Origin: Brassicibacter mesophilus
Lineage (GTDB): Bacteria; Bacillota; Clostridia; Tissierellales; Proteiniboraceae
Direction of reading: 5' to 3'
NCBI RefSeq assembly: GCF_050433385.1
Contig: NZ_JBNPXI010000032.1
Coordinates: forward strand, 1-39,461
DNA: 39,461 bases
A model generated the notes under the pieces. The model searched no databases, was not told the origin of the DNA, and was given only the letters and a program-made list of their open reading frames with translations. Shown one piece after another: positions 8,596-16,327 of the stretch (position 1 is its first letter; each line of letters opens with the position of its first letter). The translations under genes and the position numbers were made by a program.

Positions 8596-9585
8596 ATGAA
8601 ACAGGCAAAAACAAAATATGGAAAGATAAAACAAATAGTATCAAATTTAAAATTACCTGATTATAGGTTCGAACAGCTTACAAAAGCTATTTTTCATCAA
8701 AGAATAGATAATTTTGAAGATATGTATATACTACCAAAAGCGTTAAGGATGGCTTTAGTAAATGAGTTTGGGAATAATGTATCTAGTGTAATACCTGTTT
8801 TTTCACAGGATTCTAAACAAGCTCAAAAATTGATATTCAAATTGACTGATGGAGAAAGAATAGAAGCTGTTGGACTAAAGTATAAACAGGGGTGGGAATC
8901 GTTTTGTATTTCTTCCCAATGTGGTTGTGGTTTTGGATGTCGTTTTTGTGCAACGGGAAGTGCTGGATTTAAACGCAATCTTACTGCTGATGAGATAACT
9001 GACCAATTACTTTATTTCTATTTTAATGACCATAGATTGAATAGTATTTCATTTATGGGAATGGGTGAGGCTTTTGCAAATCCGGAGTTATTTGATGCAG
9101 TAAAAATTTTAACTGATCAAAATTTATTTGGGTTAAGTCAACGAAGAATTACTATTTCAACAATTGGCATTATACCAGGAATTCAAAGATTGACCAAAGA
9201 ATTTCCACAAGTAAATCTGGCTTTTTCACTTCATTCACCATTTGAAAGTCAACGAAGCGATTTAATGCCTATAAATAAAGGATTTCCATTGAATGAGGTA
9301 ATGAAAACATTAGATGAACATATCATTCATACAGGACGACGAGTGTTTATTGCTTATATTATGCTTGAAGGAGTTAATGATTCGAAAGAACATGCAGAGG
9401 CAGTTGTAGGTTTATTGAAAAATCATGGCTCATGGGAGCATTTATATCACATTGATTTGATACCTTATAATTCTACGGACAAAACAATTTTTAAATTTCA
9501 ATCTTCAAGTGCTATCAAGCAATTTTGCGGTACACTAAAGAAAGCTGGTATTAGTGTAACTGTTAGAACACAATTTGGTTCTTAA
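8596..9585 (+). CDS. cfr-like: Cfr-type 23S rRNA methyltransferase, stop before catalytic Cys
   Basis: 329 residues, very similar in layout to Cfr, the radical SAM enzyme that methylates C8 of 23S rRNA A2503 and gives phenicol, lincosamide, oxazolidinone, pleuromutilin and streptogramin A resistance. Seen: the N-terminal RlmN-like region, the cluster motif C111-x3-C115-x2-C118, SFMGMGEAFAN, TISTIGIIPGI and FSLHSP. The frame ends TVRTQFGS then TAA (9583-9585). The same frame continues ISAACGQLCYEN to a stop at 9622-9624. The AACGQL Cys corresponds to Cys338 of Cfr, which carries the methyl group and is required for catalysis. The TAA, likely from GAA, removes it, so the product is probably inactive unless read through. 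Start ATG 8596 has GAGGAGG upstream. Confidence 0.88.
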   Translation: MKQAKTKYGKIKQIVSNLKLPDYRFEQLTKAIFHQRIDNFEDMYILPKALRMALVNEFGNNVSSVIPVFSQDSKQAQKLIFKLTDGERIEAVGLKYKQGWESFCISSQCGCGFGCRFCATGSAGFKRNLTADEITDQLLYFYFNDHRLNSISFMGMGEAFANPELFDAVKILTDQNLFGLSQRRITISTIGIIPGIQRLTKEFPQVNLAFSLHSPFESQRSDLMPINKGFPLNEVMKTLDEHIIHTGRRVFIAYIMLEGVNDSKEHAEAVVGLLKNHGSWEHLYHIDLIPYNSTDKTIFKFQSSSAIKQFCGTLKKAGISVTVRTQFGS

Positions 9586-9637
9586 ATTAGTGCTGCTTGC
9601 GGACAGTTGTGTTATGAAAATTAATTAGATGTTAGTA

Positions 9638-9700
9638 TGCCGCCAAGGCCCTACTAGGTTCAAGCGGTATCTTTTTTGTCTACTCAAGGCATGTGGAGAC
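9638..9700 (+). repeat. Dispersed ~62-bp repeat, copy C
   Basis: Contains TGCCGCCAAGG, CTACTAGGTTCA, GGTATCTTTTTTGT and CTCAAGGCATGTGGAGAC. It begins 13 nt after the remnant Cfr reading frame ends and lies in the same orientation as copy B, so B and C bracket the ABC-F/Cfr block. Confidence 0.85.
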
Positions 9701-9845
9701 AGGTATGCGACTATGTCGTCGCAATCCTTGATTTTATTAGTGTTTCAGCGTCTTGTGATTTCTATTCTTTTAGGGAAAATAGTGAAAATTACCCTGAAAA
9801 AGACCTAAAAAGGAGTATAGAAATAAGAATTACCATATGATATGG
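9701..9845. other. Spacer between two repeat families
   Basis: AT-rich with no open frame. GACTATGTCGTC is a small local palindrome. Confidence 0.4.
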
Positions 9846-9946
9846 TATGTGGGAACACGTTGTCGAACAGCAAATTTTGAGGTTGAAAAATAGAAATTCA
9901 TACAGTAAGATACCCTAGATTTAGTTAGTAGAATCTAGGGTATTTT
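9846..9946 (+). repeat. ~100-bp two-copy repeat with terminator hairpin, copy 1
   Basis: Shares TATG-GGGA-ACACGT, TTTTGAGGTT, a TAGTAA/CAGTAAGAT-like middle and the hairpin CCCTAGATT/AATCTAGGG with the sequence at 33051-33150. The 9-bp stem (9913-9921 with 9932-9940) is followed by TATTTT and can act as a terminator for the Cfr transcript. Confidence 0.75.
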
Positions 9947-10060
9947 AGTGCATGAATTTTAATAAGTTTAACTGCACGCCACCGGACAGATGAAATGTCG
10001 TTGTGACAAGAGGTCTATTATAAAGGTTTGAAGCATTTATAATACTTCTTTTAAAAGTAG

Positions 10061-10419
10061 CTAAAAAACATCAACACAACACTTTTTGTATTTTTTTCCA
10101 CTACCGCATGGACAAGGATCATTACGACCAATTTTCTTTTTTCGAGTTTGCTTTTTATAACTTATAGTTCTAGTTTTAGCAAATTCCTCACCTAATATCG
10201 CATATTTTTCTTTGTTTTCCTCACTAATATCAGCATACGTGTATGTTTTAAACTTAACATCAACCAAGTTCATATTATTATCGAAGTACAAATCAATATA
10301 TTCTTTTAAGCTCTTCATTCTTGAAAACTGTACCCCAATTATAATCATCTTTCATGCTTTGAGGAATTGACTCAACATTAGGTTGATAAACGTATAATGT
10401 GTAGTTCAGTTCACCGAAA
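10061..10419 (-). pseudogene. SEC-C motif protein, C-terminal fragment with frameshift
   Basis: The minus-strand frame 10348-10061 ends in IGRNDPCPCGSGKKYKKCC, the SEC-C zinc-binding motif. The expected upstream protein reads in another frame (ELNYTLYVYQPNVES, then DDYNWGTVFKNEELK). It joins across the A run at about 10307, so one base has been inserted. The N-terminal domain is missing where the group II intron fragment abuts at about 10420. SEC-C proteins have diverse or unknown roles and none can be assigned here. Confidence 0.7.
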
Positions 10420-10758
10420 GAACCGCTTCACAGAGGTGCGTTAATGCACTTAGATGAAGTGGCAATCATCAGTAAATACAATTCTGAAATCAGAGGGTTG
10501 TATAACTACTACCGCATGGCAATAAATGCGTGTAATTTAGGAAAATTCCATTCAATCATGCGTGGAAGCTATCTTAAGACGCTTGCGGCTAAATACAACT
10601 CAACTGTGATGAAAATGTATACAAAATATCGTAGTGAAAATGGTGACTTTGGTGTCAATTATAATACAAAAAGTGGATTAAAACGTTGTGAGTTTTATCA
10701 CGATGGATTTAAACGCAATAAAGACAATGCACCGCAATTCGCTGATACAATGCCATAA
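10420..10758 (+). mobile_element. Group II intron maturase, domain X fragment
   Basis: The frame reads KEPLHRGALMHLDEVAIISK, then YNSEIRGLYNYYRMA, followed by LAAKYNSTVMKMYTKY and YHDGFKRNKD. This is the maturase (domain X) part of an LtrA-type intron-encoded reverse transcriptase. The reverse transcriptase domain is absent and the left junction cuts into the SEC-C gene. No intact domain V/VI RNA was recognised. Confidence 0.75.
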
Positions 10759-10769
10759 TATATAGAATG

Positions 10770-11824
10770 AGGAATAGATTTTCTAAATTTACAAATCTTC
10801 CAGAGCAGATATTTATTCAGATTGCAAATTTTTTTTGAAAATGATAAGCCTAAATTTCTTTCATTGCTTGAAAATAATATTAATATCAATTTTGTCAAAA
10901 TATTAATCAGGATCTTACTTCAATGACAATTTTGATACTTCTGGTATTGAAGCTTTTGTTACTGAAAATAATCCTAAATTTGCTAATCGTATTATCAAGC
11001 AATTAAAAACTTATGCTAAAGTTATGGGCTATGATAAATCCTATGACCCTCACAAAGCTGCCTATGGTTCTATGCCAACACATGCTGAATCTAACCCTGA
11101 TATTAAACAACTATATATTAATGGCCATTTCTGTTATGCTTTTAAATCTGTGCATGATTCAAGACTTCTTATCCCTACTTTGACTGATTTCTTTAAAAAA
11201 CATCCTTTAATTAACCCAAAATATTTTCTTGGTGATGCCGCATTTGATTCTGTAGGAATTTACAAATCTCTTTTTCGAGAACTACATTTTGAAAAAGCCT
11301 TTATACCTCTAAATCAAAGATCAAAATTAGAAAACAAGGACTATGAAGTTAATGAAGATAGAATTCCCTGTTGTCCTCATGACATTTCATTATTAATGAA
11401 GTATGAAGGTACCTCTAAGCTTAATAGTGGCGTTACCCGTTACAAATTTGTATGCCCCAAAATACGTTGGTAGAAAGAAGATAATGGCAAATATCACCGT
11501 GTTAGTCAATGTGAAAATCCCTGTACTAATTCAATTAGTGGTAGAATGATTCATCTATATCCAGAAAAAGATATTCGTGCATATCCTGGTACTCTTCGTG
11601 AAACAGAAGAATGGGATAATACCTATAAAATTAGAGCAGTAGTGGAAAAAGCCATTTACCAGTTTAAAGATAGTTATTGTATAGCAGAACGGAGAACACA
11701 AAATGAAAAAACTCTCCATGCTGATTCACTGCTTTCTGGAATAACACAGCTTTTTACTGTTGTGCTAGCTGATAAAATGCATAAACATAAACATATCAGA
11801 AGCTTAAGGTCATTAATTGCATAG
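10770..11824 (+). pseudogene. DDE-type IS transposase, several lesions
   Basis: Pieces line up into one transposase. An N-terminal segment (KFTNLPEQIFIQIANFF, then ENDKPKFLSLLENN) is broken by frameshifts. The central DDE region at 11024-11473 includes YINGHFCYAFKSVHD and FLGDAAFDSVGIYKS, with the second catalytic Asp in GDAAFDS. After a TAG at 11471-11473 the same frame continues to 11824, with VVEKAIYQFKDSYCIAERR and HADSLLSGITQLFTVVLADK carrying the Glu region. It is similar to IS1182/IS4-like transposases of clostridia. It is clearly inactive. Confidence 0.75.
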
Positions 11825-12429
11825 ACCACTATTTAAAGTACTTATCTTACCAGAAATTTAATACTTCTATTTGGTATGCCTTTTTTAAAGTCAAATCCTA
11901 TATTCATACTAAATCCCTTTTTTTCTAGCACCTTTTTTTAATTTCTGAAGGATGAATATTTCTATCCTTCAACTTTAATTAATAGTTTCGCAGTTACCTA
12001 TTAATGTTAAGGAAGTTACTTGGTTAACATTAATAGTACTTTGTAGAGTATATTATCTTATGATCTTTATGACTTTTAAATCCATAGGATTATTTTTTAA
12101 CTTATCTGGAAAAATCAAAACGGGTGTTGTTATCACTGTGGTAAGCTAATGGAAATCAATGATAATAGAGAGATACTCTTTAAAGTCCCGAAATTCATGT
12201 GTTGTAAGGACAAAGTGCCAAATATGGCATATGTTCATAAGTTCTGACAACAAATATATCTTGAGTGTCGCTCGAAAGAGTGATGAAATCCCTCCTACTT
12301 ACTCGACTACCAGACCCTGACCCGGAATCTCGGGGGCTGTTATACCGATCTTATGGGCGGCGAGTACTAGTGTAGCCCAAAGTTTTCTCAAGCATCAGGA
12401 GACATTTGGTAAATTTGTAAAAATTATCT
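11825..12429. other. Gene-free stretch with inverted repeat and GC-rich island
   Basis: Contains a perfect 13-bp inverted repeat (11998-12036) and a small GAAGGAT/ATCCTTC hairpin near 11947-11970. A short frame reading NGCCYHCGKLMEI and FMCCKDKV (about 12115-12247) looks like a zinc-ribbon tail of unknown origin. An abrupt GC-rich stretch follows at about 12280-12400 with a CCCGG/CGGGG hairpin. Confidence 0.45.
11998..12036. repeat. Perfect 13-bp inverted repeat
   Basis: CTATTAATGTTAA and TTAACATTAATAG are separated by 13 nt. There is no T run, so it is not a standard terminator. It lies just beyond the transposase pseudogene and may be an IS-end structure or a protein-binding site. Confidence 0.6.
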
Positions 12430-12458
12430 TGACTTTTGATAAATGTTTTAATATAATT
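12430..12458 (+). promoter_or_regulatory. Consensus sigma-70-type promoter of the peptide gene
   Basis: TTGACT (12430-12435) and TATAAT (12453-12458) have an ideal 17-bp spacer. They sit 66 nt upstream of the small peptide gene, which suggests strong expression of the peptide. Confidence 0.85.
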
Positions 12459-12524
12459 CATATATACCATGGTATAATGCAAAAAAGGTAAGACGTCGTA
12501 TCATACTAGGGGGGTGAAAATATA

Positions 12525-12641
12525 ATGAAAATGAAGCCGATTATTGAAGCTAGTTGGAATTTACAAAATAAGTCAAATCAGAAGAGTTCACAGATGGGAC
12601 CAATGATAGGGATTGGTAGTCAATGGTGCTGTGCTTGCTAA
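12525..12641 (+). CDS. Candidate RiPP precursor peptide, 38 aa, C-terminal WCCAC
   Basis: ATG 12525 lies 6-7 nt after AGGGGGGTGA, a strong ribosome site, and downstream of a consensus promoter. The 38-residue product begins MKMKPIIEASWNLQ, has a polar Asn/Gln/Ser/Lys-rich middle and ends GIGSQWCCAC with three Cys in the last four residues. A short leader-like N-terminus, a Gly/Ser turn and a Cys-rich core are typical of ribosomally made, modified peptides. The next gene is a radical SAM/SPASM protein, the usual maturase for thioether-crosslinked peptides. A terminator between them would give excess precursor mRNA over maturase mRNA, as is common in such loci. No homologue is recognised and the modification is not known. 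Confidence 0.72.
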   Translation: MKMKPIIEASWNLQNKSNQKSSQMGPMIGIGSQWCCAC

Positions 12642-12706
12642 GCTTAGTAAGGTGGTTTAGCTTACTCTCTTACTGAATATTTGATTCGAAAAAAGCTAAG
12701 CTACAT

Positions 12707-12755
12707 AACCCTTCTATCACAATAATACAAAGTGTTCAGTGATAGAAGGGTTTTT
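12707..12755 (+). terminator. Strong terminator between precursor and maturase
   Basis: Perfect 14-bp stem (AACCCTTCTATCAC with GTGATAGAAGGGTT), 18-nt loop, then TTT. Partial readthrough would set the precursor-to-maturase ratio. Confidence 0.85.
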
Positions 12756-12941
12756 ATCACAAATAACATCCCGCCAAACATTTTGCTTGTTATGGTTTGC
12801 GGCAATGTGATTTGTTGCGAAATTATGTGTATGCCATAAACTTGGCCGAGATGATAGGTATTTGGCTTATATATACTTTGGACATCCCCAGCAAGCGTAG
12901 GACTTCATTAACACAACAATCAGCTTTAGGGAGGGAAAGTA

Positions 12942-14291
12942 ATGAGATTAATTAAGCACATGATATTTGTAGACATACACGATAACAAAAAACTGTTGAT
13001 AAACTCTTTAACAGGCACTATGGACGAAATTGATGCCCCTATTTACGAAACCTTGTCCAAGTGGCAGGCTTGTGAAGAGATTGTAACGGAGAATGATTTG
13101 GAGGCTGAGTTATTAAGCAATCTCCAATCCAGAGGATATCTGGTAAGTAACTACGAAGAGGAAATAGCCAAAAAGAATGAAATTTTAAAGGTATTGCGCA
13201 ACGATCACATTCAAAGGCAGAAAGACCAAAGAACTGTCGTCTTTGTTATGACTTATGACTGCAACTTCAGATGCCCTTATTGCTTTGAGGGTGATGCCTA
13301 TCTTAAAAAAGAGGTCATAACTCCAGAACAAATTGATGCCGCCTTAAAGCTTGCAGGTGAGGGCGTGGAGTCAATATGTCTTTTTGGAGGAGAGCCGTTG
13401 CTTCCAAAAACCAGACCTGCTTTGGAACATCTCTTTAATAAGGCCCCCGATAAAACATATCAAATTTTCACCAATGGGTATTATCTGATAGAATCCCTTG
13501 ATTTACTTTTGTCTGTAAATATTTCTCAAGTTTTAATCACTTTAGATGGTAGTGAAGAGTCTCACAATAGCAGGAGGGTCTTAGCTAACGGAAAGCCTAC
13601 GTTCAAAAAAATTATGGATGGTGTAGAGAAGTGTTTAGAAAGTGGGATAAATATCCGAATCAGAATGAACCTTGACAAAAGCAATTACGAGGAAGGAATT
13701 GATTTAAGAGAAAAGCTGCTTGACAGATTTTCAGGATATAAGGACAATTTATCGTTTGAATTAACCACACTGCTTGAAAACTCTTATGATGAACGAATTG
13801 ATATAATGACTGAAATATATCATTCGGATATAAAGCACTCCTTCGAGGATAGGGAAAGAATAAACGATTTTATAACTAAAAAAAATTCAATACTGGATCA
13901 CTTAGTGTATGGCAGAGCCATAAATCCTTTGTACTCCTATTGCTATGCCCACGTAGATGGCATGGCGTTTGACCCCTATGGCGATATTTATCCATGCTTG
14001 GGGTGTGTTGGCAAGGACCGCTTTTCTATAGGAAAGTATCATCCCTTAATTGAGTTCAAGGAAAACTCAATACGTAACCGTAATATAGAAAAAATTCCCG
14101 AATGCAGGGATTGTACATATTCTCTTCTTTGCGGAGGAGGCTGTCCTTTGGGGTTAGATGAAAATGATGATTTTTTCAAGCCTGTGTGCTATTCCGTCAA
14201 AACTCTTTTGCATACCGAGCTTCCCTTATTTTATAAAGAAAGGGAAGAAGCTATGAAAAAAACCGAGGAAACAGTAAATAGTGCCTATTGA
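12942..14291 (+). CDS. Radical SAM/SPASM protein, likely RiPP maturase
   Basis: 449 residues; ATG 12942 has AGGGAGGG upstream. Residues 1-90 form an N-terminal region that resembles the peptide-binding part of SPASM maturases (INSLTGTMDEIDAPIYETL). The radical SAM barrel has C107-x3-C111-x2-C114 in TYDCNFRCPYCF and the SAM-binding LFGGEPLL. The C-terminal SPASM part has Cys in YSYCYAHVDG, IYPCLGCVG, ECRDCTYSLLCGGGCPLG and PVCYS, enough for auxiliary Fe-S clusters. Such enzymes make thioether or other crosslinks in short peptides. The only nearby substrate candidate is the 38-residue WCCAC peptide. No dedicated protease or exporter gene is adjacent. The ABC/two-component block at 16.3-21.4 kb might serve export or immunity, but that is a guess. 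Confidence 0.85.
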   Translation: MRLIKHMIFVDIHDNKKLLINSLTGTMDEIDAPIYETLSKWQACEEIVTENDLEAELLSNLQSRGYLVSNYEEEIAKKNEILKVLRNDHIQRQKDQRTVVFVMTYDCNFRCPYCFEGDAYLKKEVITPEQIDAALKLAGEGVESICLFGGEPLLPKTRPALEHLFNKAPDKTYQIFTNGYYLIESLDLLLSVNISQVLITLDGSEESHNSRRVLANGKPTFKKIMDGVEKCLESGINIRIRMNLDKSNYEEGIDLREKLLDRFSGYKDNLSFELTTLLENSYDERIDIMTEIYHSDIKHSFEDRERINDFITKKNSILDHLVYGRAINPLYSYCYAHVDGMAFDPYGDIYPCLGCVGKDRFSIGKYHPLIEFKENSIRNRNIEKIPECRDCTYSLLCGGGCPLGLDENDDFFKPVCYSVKTLLHTELPLFYKEREEAMKKTEETVNSAY

Positions 14292-14794
14292 TGGAACGGG
14301 AAATCGTCAGCCCCAAAACCATAGATGCACATCAGAAACGCTGTAAGTCGTTGATATAACTGGCTTTTCGGCGTTTTTTCTTATTCGATGAGCTTTACTG
14401 CTCATCTGATTTATTACACGCATTAGAACGCTTTACATCCTACTAAAGCTGTATAAAATGTTTTATCAAAGGATTAGAGAATATTTAACAAACTTAAACA
14501 CCTTATGCTTTGTAAGTCTAATAAATTCCAAATATGAAGATAGTTGTATAAATAAATTTATAGCATCTTTAAAAACAGATTAAAATGGATATGTATGGTA
14601 GAGCAAGCTATGAACTATTAAGAAAAAAAGTCATATATCAATCCTTATTTTCTTAACAGAACTAACCGATTATAAGGAAGAACCTTTTTTACGTACTATG
14701 GACTTGTTTCAGTGGTATATTTTATAAAATTACCATTATACTATTTACAAAATCTTGGAAGTAGAATATAATACTGTTAATTTAATAAAAAGAA
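14292..14794. other. Gene-free stretch after the maturase gene
   Basis: A weak terminator candidate (AAACGC with GCGTTTTTT, about 14337-14380) follows the maturase. The ISL3 scrap at 14545-14656 lies inside. Otherwise it is AT-rich and non-coding. Confidence 0.5.
14545..14656 (+). mobile_element. ISL3-family transposase scrap
   Basis: Frame pieces INKFIASLKTD and KMDMYGRASYELLRKKVIY match the end of ISL3-type transposases, where KRQMYGRA-FELL is the typical ending. The two pieces are in different frames and the segment between them is deleted. Confidence 0.6.
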
Positions 14795-15028
14795 GACGAT
14801 GATAGAGATAGTAAACATTTTTGAAAAATCACAGCGAGCTGGGAATAGTGGGAGCCTAGTATTAATTAGATTATGTTGAATATCCCTCTGGAGTTTCAGT
14901 CCGAATTTTAAGTAGGTACTGACGGTTTTCTACCGTTAATAGGAACGCATATGTTGGTATGTAGTATCAGGTGGTATAACGAAATTTAGGCTTTCGTCCT
15001 GTTATAGGGACGAGAGCTTTTATTTTTT
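14795..15028 (+). ncRNA. T-box riboswitch joined to a methyltransferase fragment
   Basis: The leader has a stem-I-like region (CAGCGAGCTGGGAATAGTGG). The T-box AGGTGGTATAACGAA (14969-14983) contains TGGT for pairing with the tRNA acceptor end. The terminator GCTTTCGTCCT/AGGGACGAGAGC with a T-rich tail lies at 14990-15028. The specifier could be ATC (Ile) or TAT (Tyr) in GAATATCCCTCTGGAG; I cannot decide. The next reading frame begins right at the T run without a start codon, so the original target gene (probably an aminoacyl-tRNA synthetase or amino-acid gene) has been replaced. Confidence 0.8.
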
Positions 15029-15865
15029 GTACCACAAAAATCAGAAATTCCAAGAACCCGCTATGACGAATATGGAATTAAAGAGTGGGAACGACTAGAA
15101 AAGGATAGGTTAGGAGACCTATTATATCATGTACATCTTGATATAATAAAACGTTATATCTCTGATTCAGATAATGTTATTGAATTAGGAGCAGGTGCAG
15201 GAAGATACACAAAAGATATTGTAAATATGTCAAAATCCTTAGTTACATCTGATTTATCCCCAGTTCAAATTGAAATTAATAAAAGAAAAATGGAAGAATT
15301 GGGATTGGTTGATAAAGTGAACGATTTTATGATTTTGGACATAACTAATTTGGAAAGTATCCCAGATAATACTTATGATGTTGCTGTATGTATTGGAGGA
15401 CCTATTAACTATTTATTCGATAAAAAAGAAAATGCGATAAATGAAATGCTAAGAATACTTAAACCACATGGTAAATTGATACTTGGGTCAATGTCATTAA
15501 TAGGTGCATTGATGTACTATCTTGATGGTACAATATATGAGAAAGGAATGTTCGGAATTGATGCAACAGAATGGTTATTTAGCACAGGGATACAAGATGA
15601 AGAGCATTATCCTGTTGAGAATAAGCATTATGTACACATGATGACAAGTAAAGAACTTGATGCTTTATTCGAAGGAAAACAGGTAAAGATTCTGGAAAAA
15701 AGTTCTGCAGGGTTATTTATGCATTCGCAAGAAGAAGCTTTATGCAAAGCAAAAGAAGATAAAGAATTTTGGGAACTCCTTATAAGAAAAGAGATTGAAT
15801 TTACTAAATTACCAGGGACGCTAGACTGTGGTATGAACATTATTTATGTAATCGAAAAGCTTTAG
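15029..15865 (+). pseudogene. Class I SAM methyltransferase, start codon lost
   Basis: An open frame of 278 codons reads KSEIPRTRYDEYGIKEWERL, then VIELGAGAGRYT (SAM-binding motif I), SDLSPVQIEINKRKM, DVAVCIGGP (motif III-like) and RILKPHGKLILGSMS (post-motif), ending MNIIYVIEKL. No ATG, GTG or TTG occurs in frame between the T-box terminator and motif I. The first ATG, at 15227, would make a 212-residue protein lacking motif I and so probably unable to bind SAM. The gene therefore seems 5'-truncated by the recombination that put it behind the T-box. The methyl acceptor is unknown. A strong terminator follows. Confidence 0.75.
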
Positions 15866-15887
15866 GCATATTATAATATCTACACTG

Positions 15888-15930
15888 GAATGCTCTGAAT
15901 AAACTGTTGCTTTATCAGAGCATTCTTTTT
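15888..15930 (+). terminator. Rho-independent terminator
   Basis: GAATGCTCTGAATAAA and TTTATCAGAGCATTC arms (about 15 bp with one mismatch), 7-nt loop, then TTTTT. Confidence 0.9.
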
Positions 15931-15992
15931 AATTCATAATATAAAAAAGGAAAGATAAATATCATAAACCAAACATATAGTTTAAATAATTT

Positions 15993-16214
15993 GTTATTTA
16001 TACAAAATCAAAGAAAATCTTCGATTCTATATTTGTTGAAGTCTGCAATTTCGATAACGATATACCGTCAGAATCATTGGATGCTTTTTATAACATTCCA
16101 AAGGAAGTATTTGAAGAAGCCAAAAGAATTCTGGATAAAAGAAGCACGAGAAAATCCGTGGAAAAAGAATTAAAGCGTGAAAAAAAAAGTCGAAAATATG
16201 CATTCAGCAGCTAA
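15993..16214 (+). pseudogene. Unrecognised C-terminal fragment, ~73 codons
   Basis: The frame is open from after a TAA and reads FDSIFVEVCNFDNDIPSESL, AFYNIPKEVFEEAKRILDKR and then a very basic tail (KSVEKELKREKKSRKYAF). There is no start codon with a ribosome site, and the upstream sequence is non-coding. The acidic middle plus Lys/Arg-rich end could bind nucleic acid, but I do not recognise the family. A strong terminator overlaps its stop, which supports it having been the end of a real gene. Confidence 0.45.
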
Positions 16215-16254
16215 GTCTTAGGTCATTAAGACCGACAGACTTAGCCTATTTTTT
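16210..16254 (+). terminator. Strong rho-independent terminator
   Basis: Outer stem GCTAAGTCT/AGACTTAGC and inner GGTC/GACC, followed by CTATTTTTT. Confidence 0.9.
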
Positions 16255-16327
16255 ATGCCCAAAACAAAACCAAATTGAAAGGAATGAACACAAATTGATT
16301 ATGTATGGATAGCTTTCAGTATTTAAA

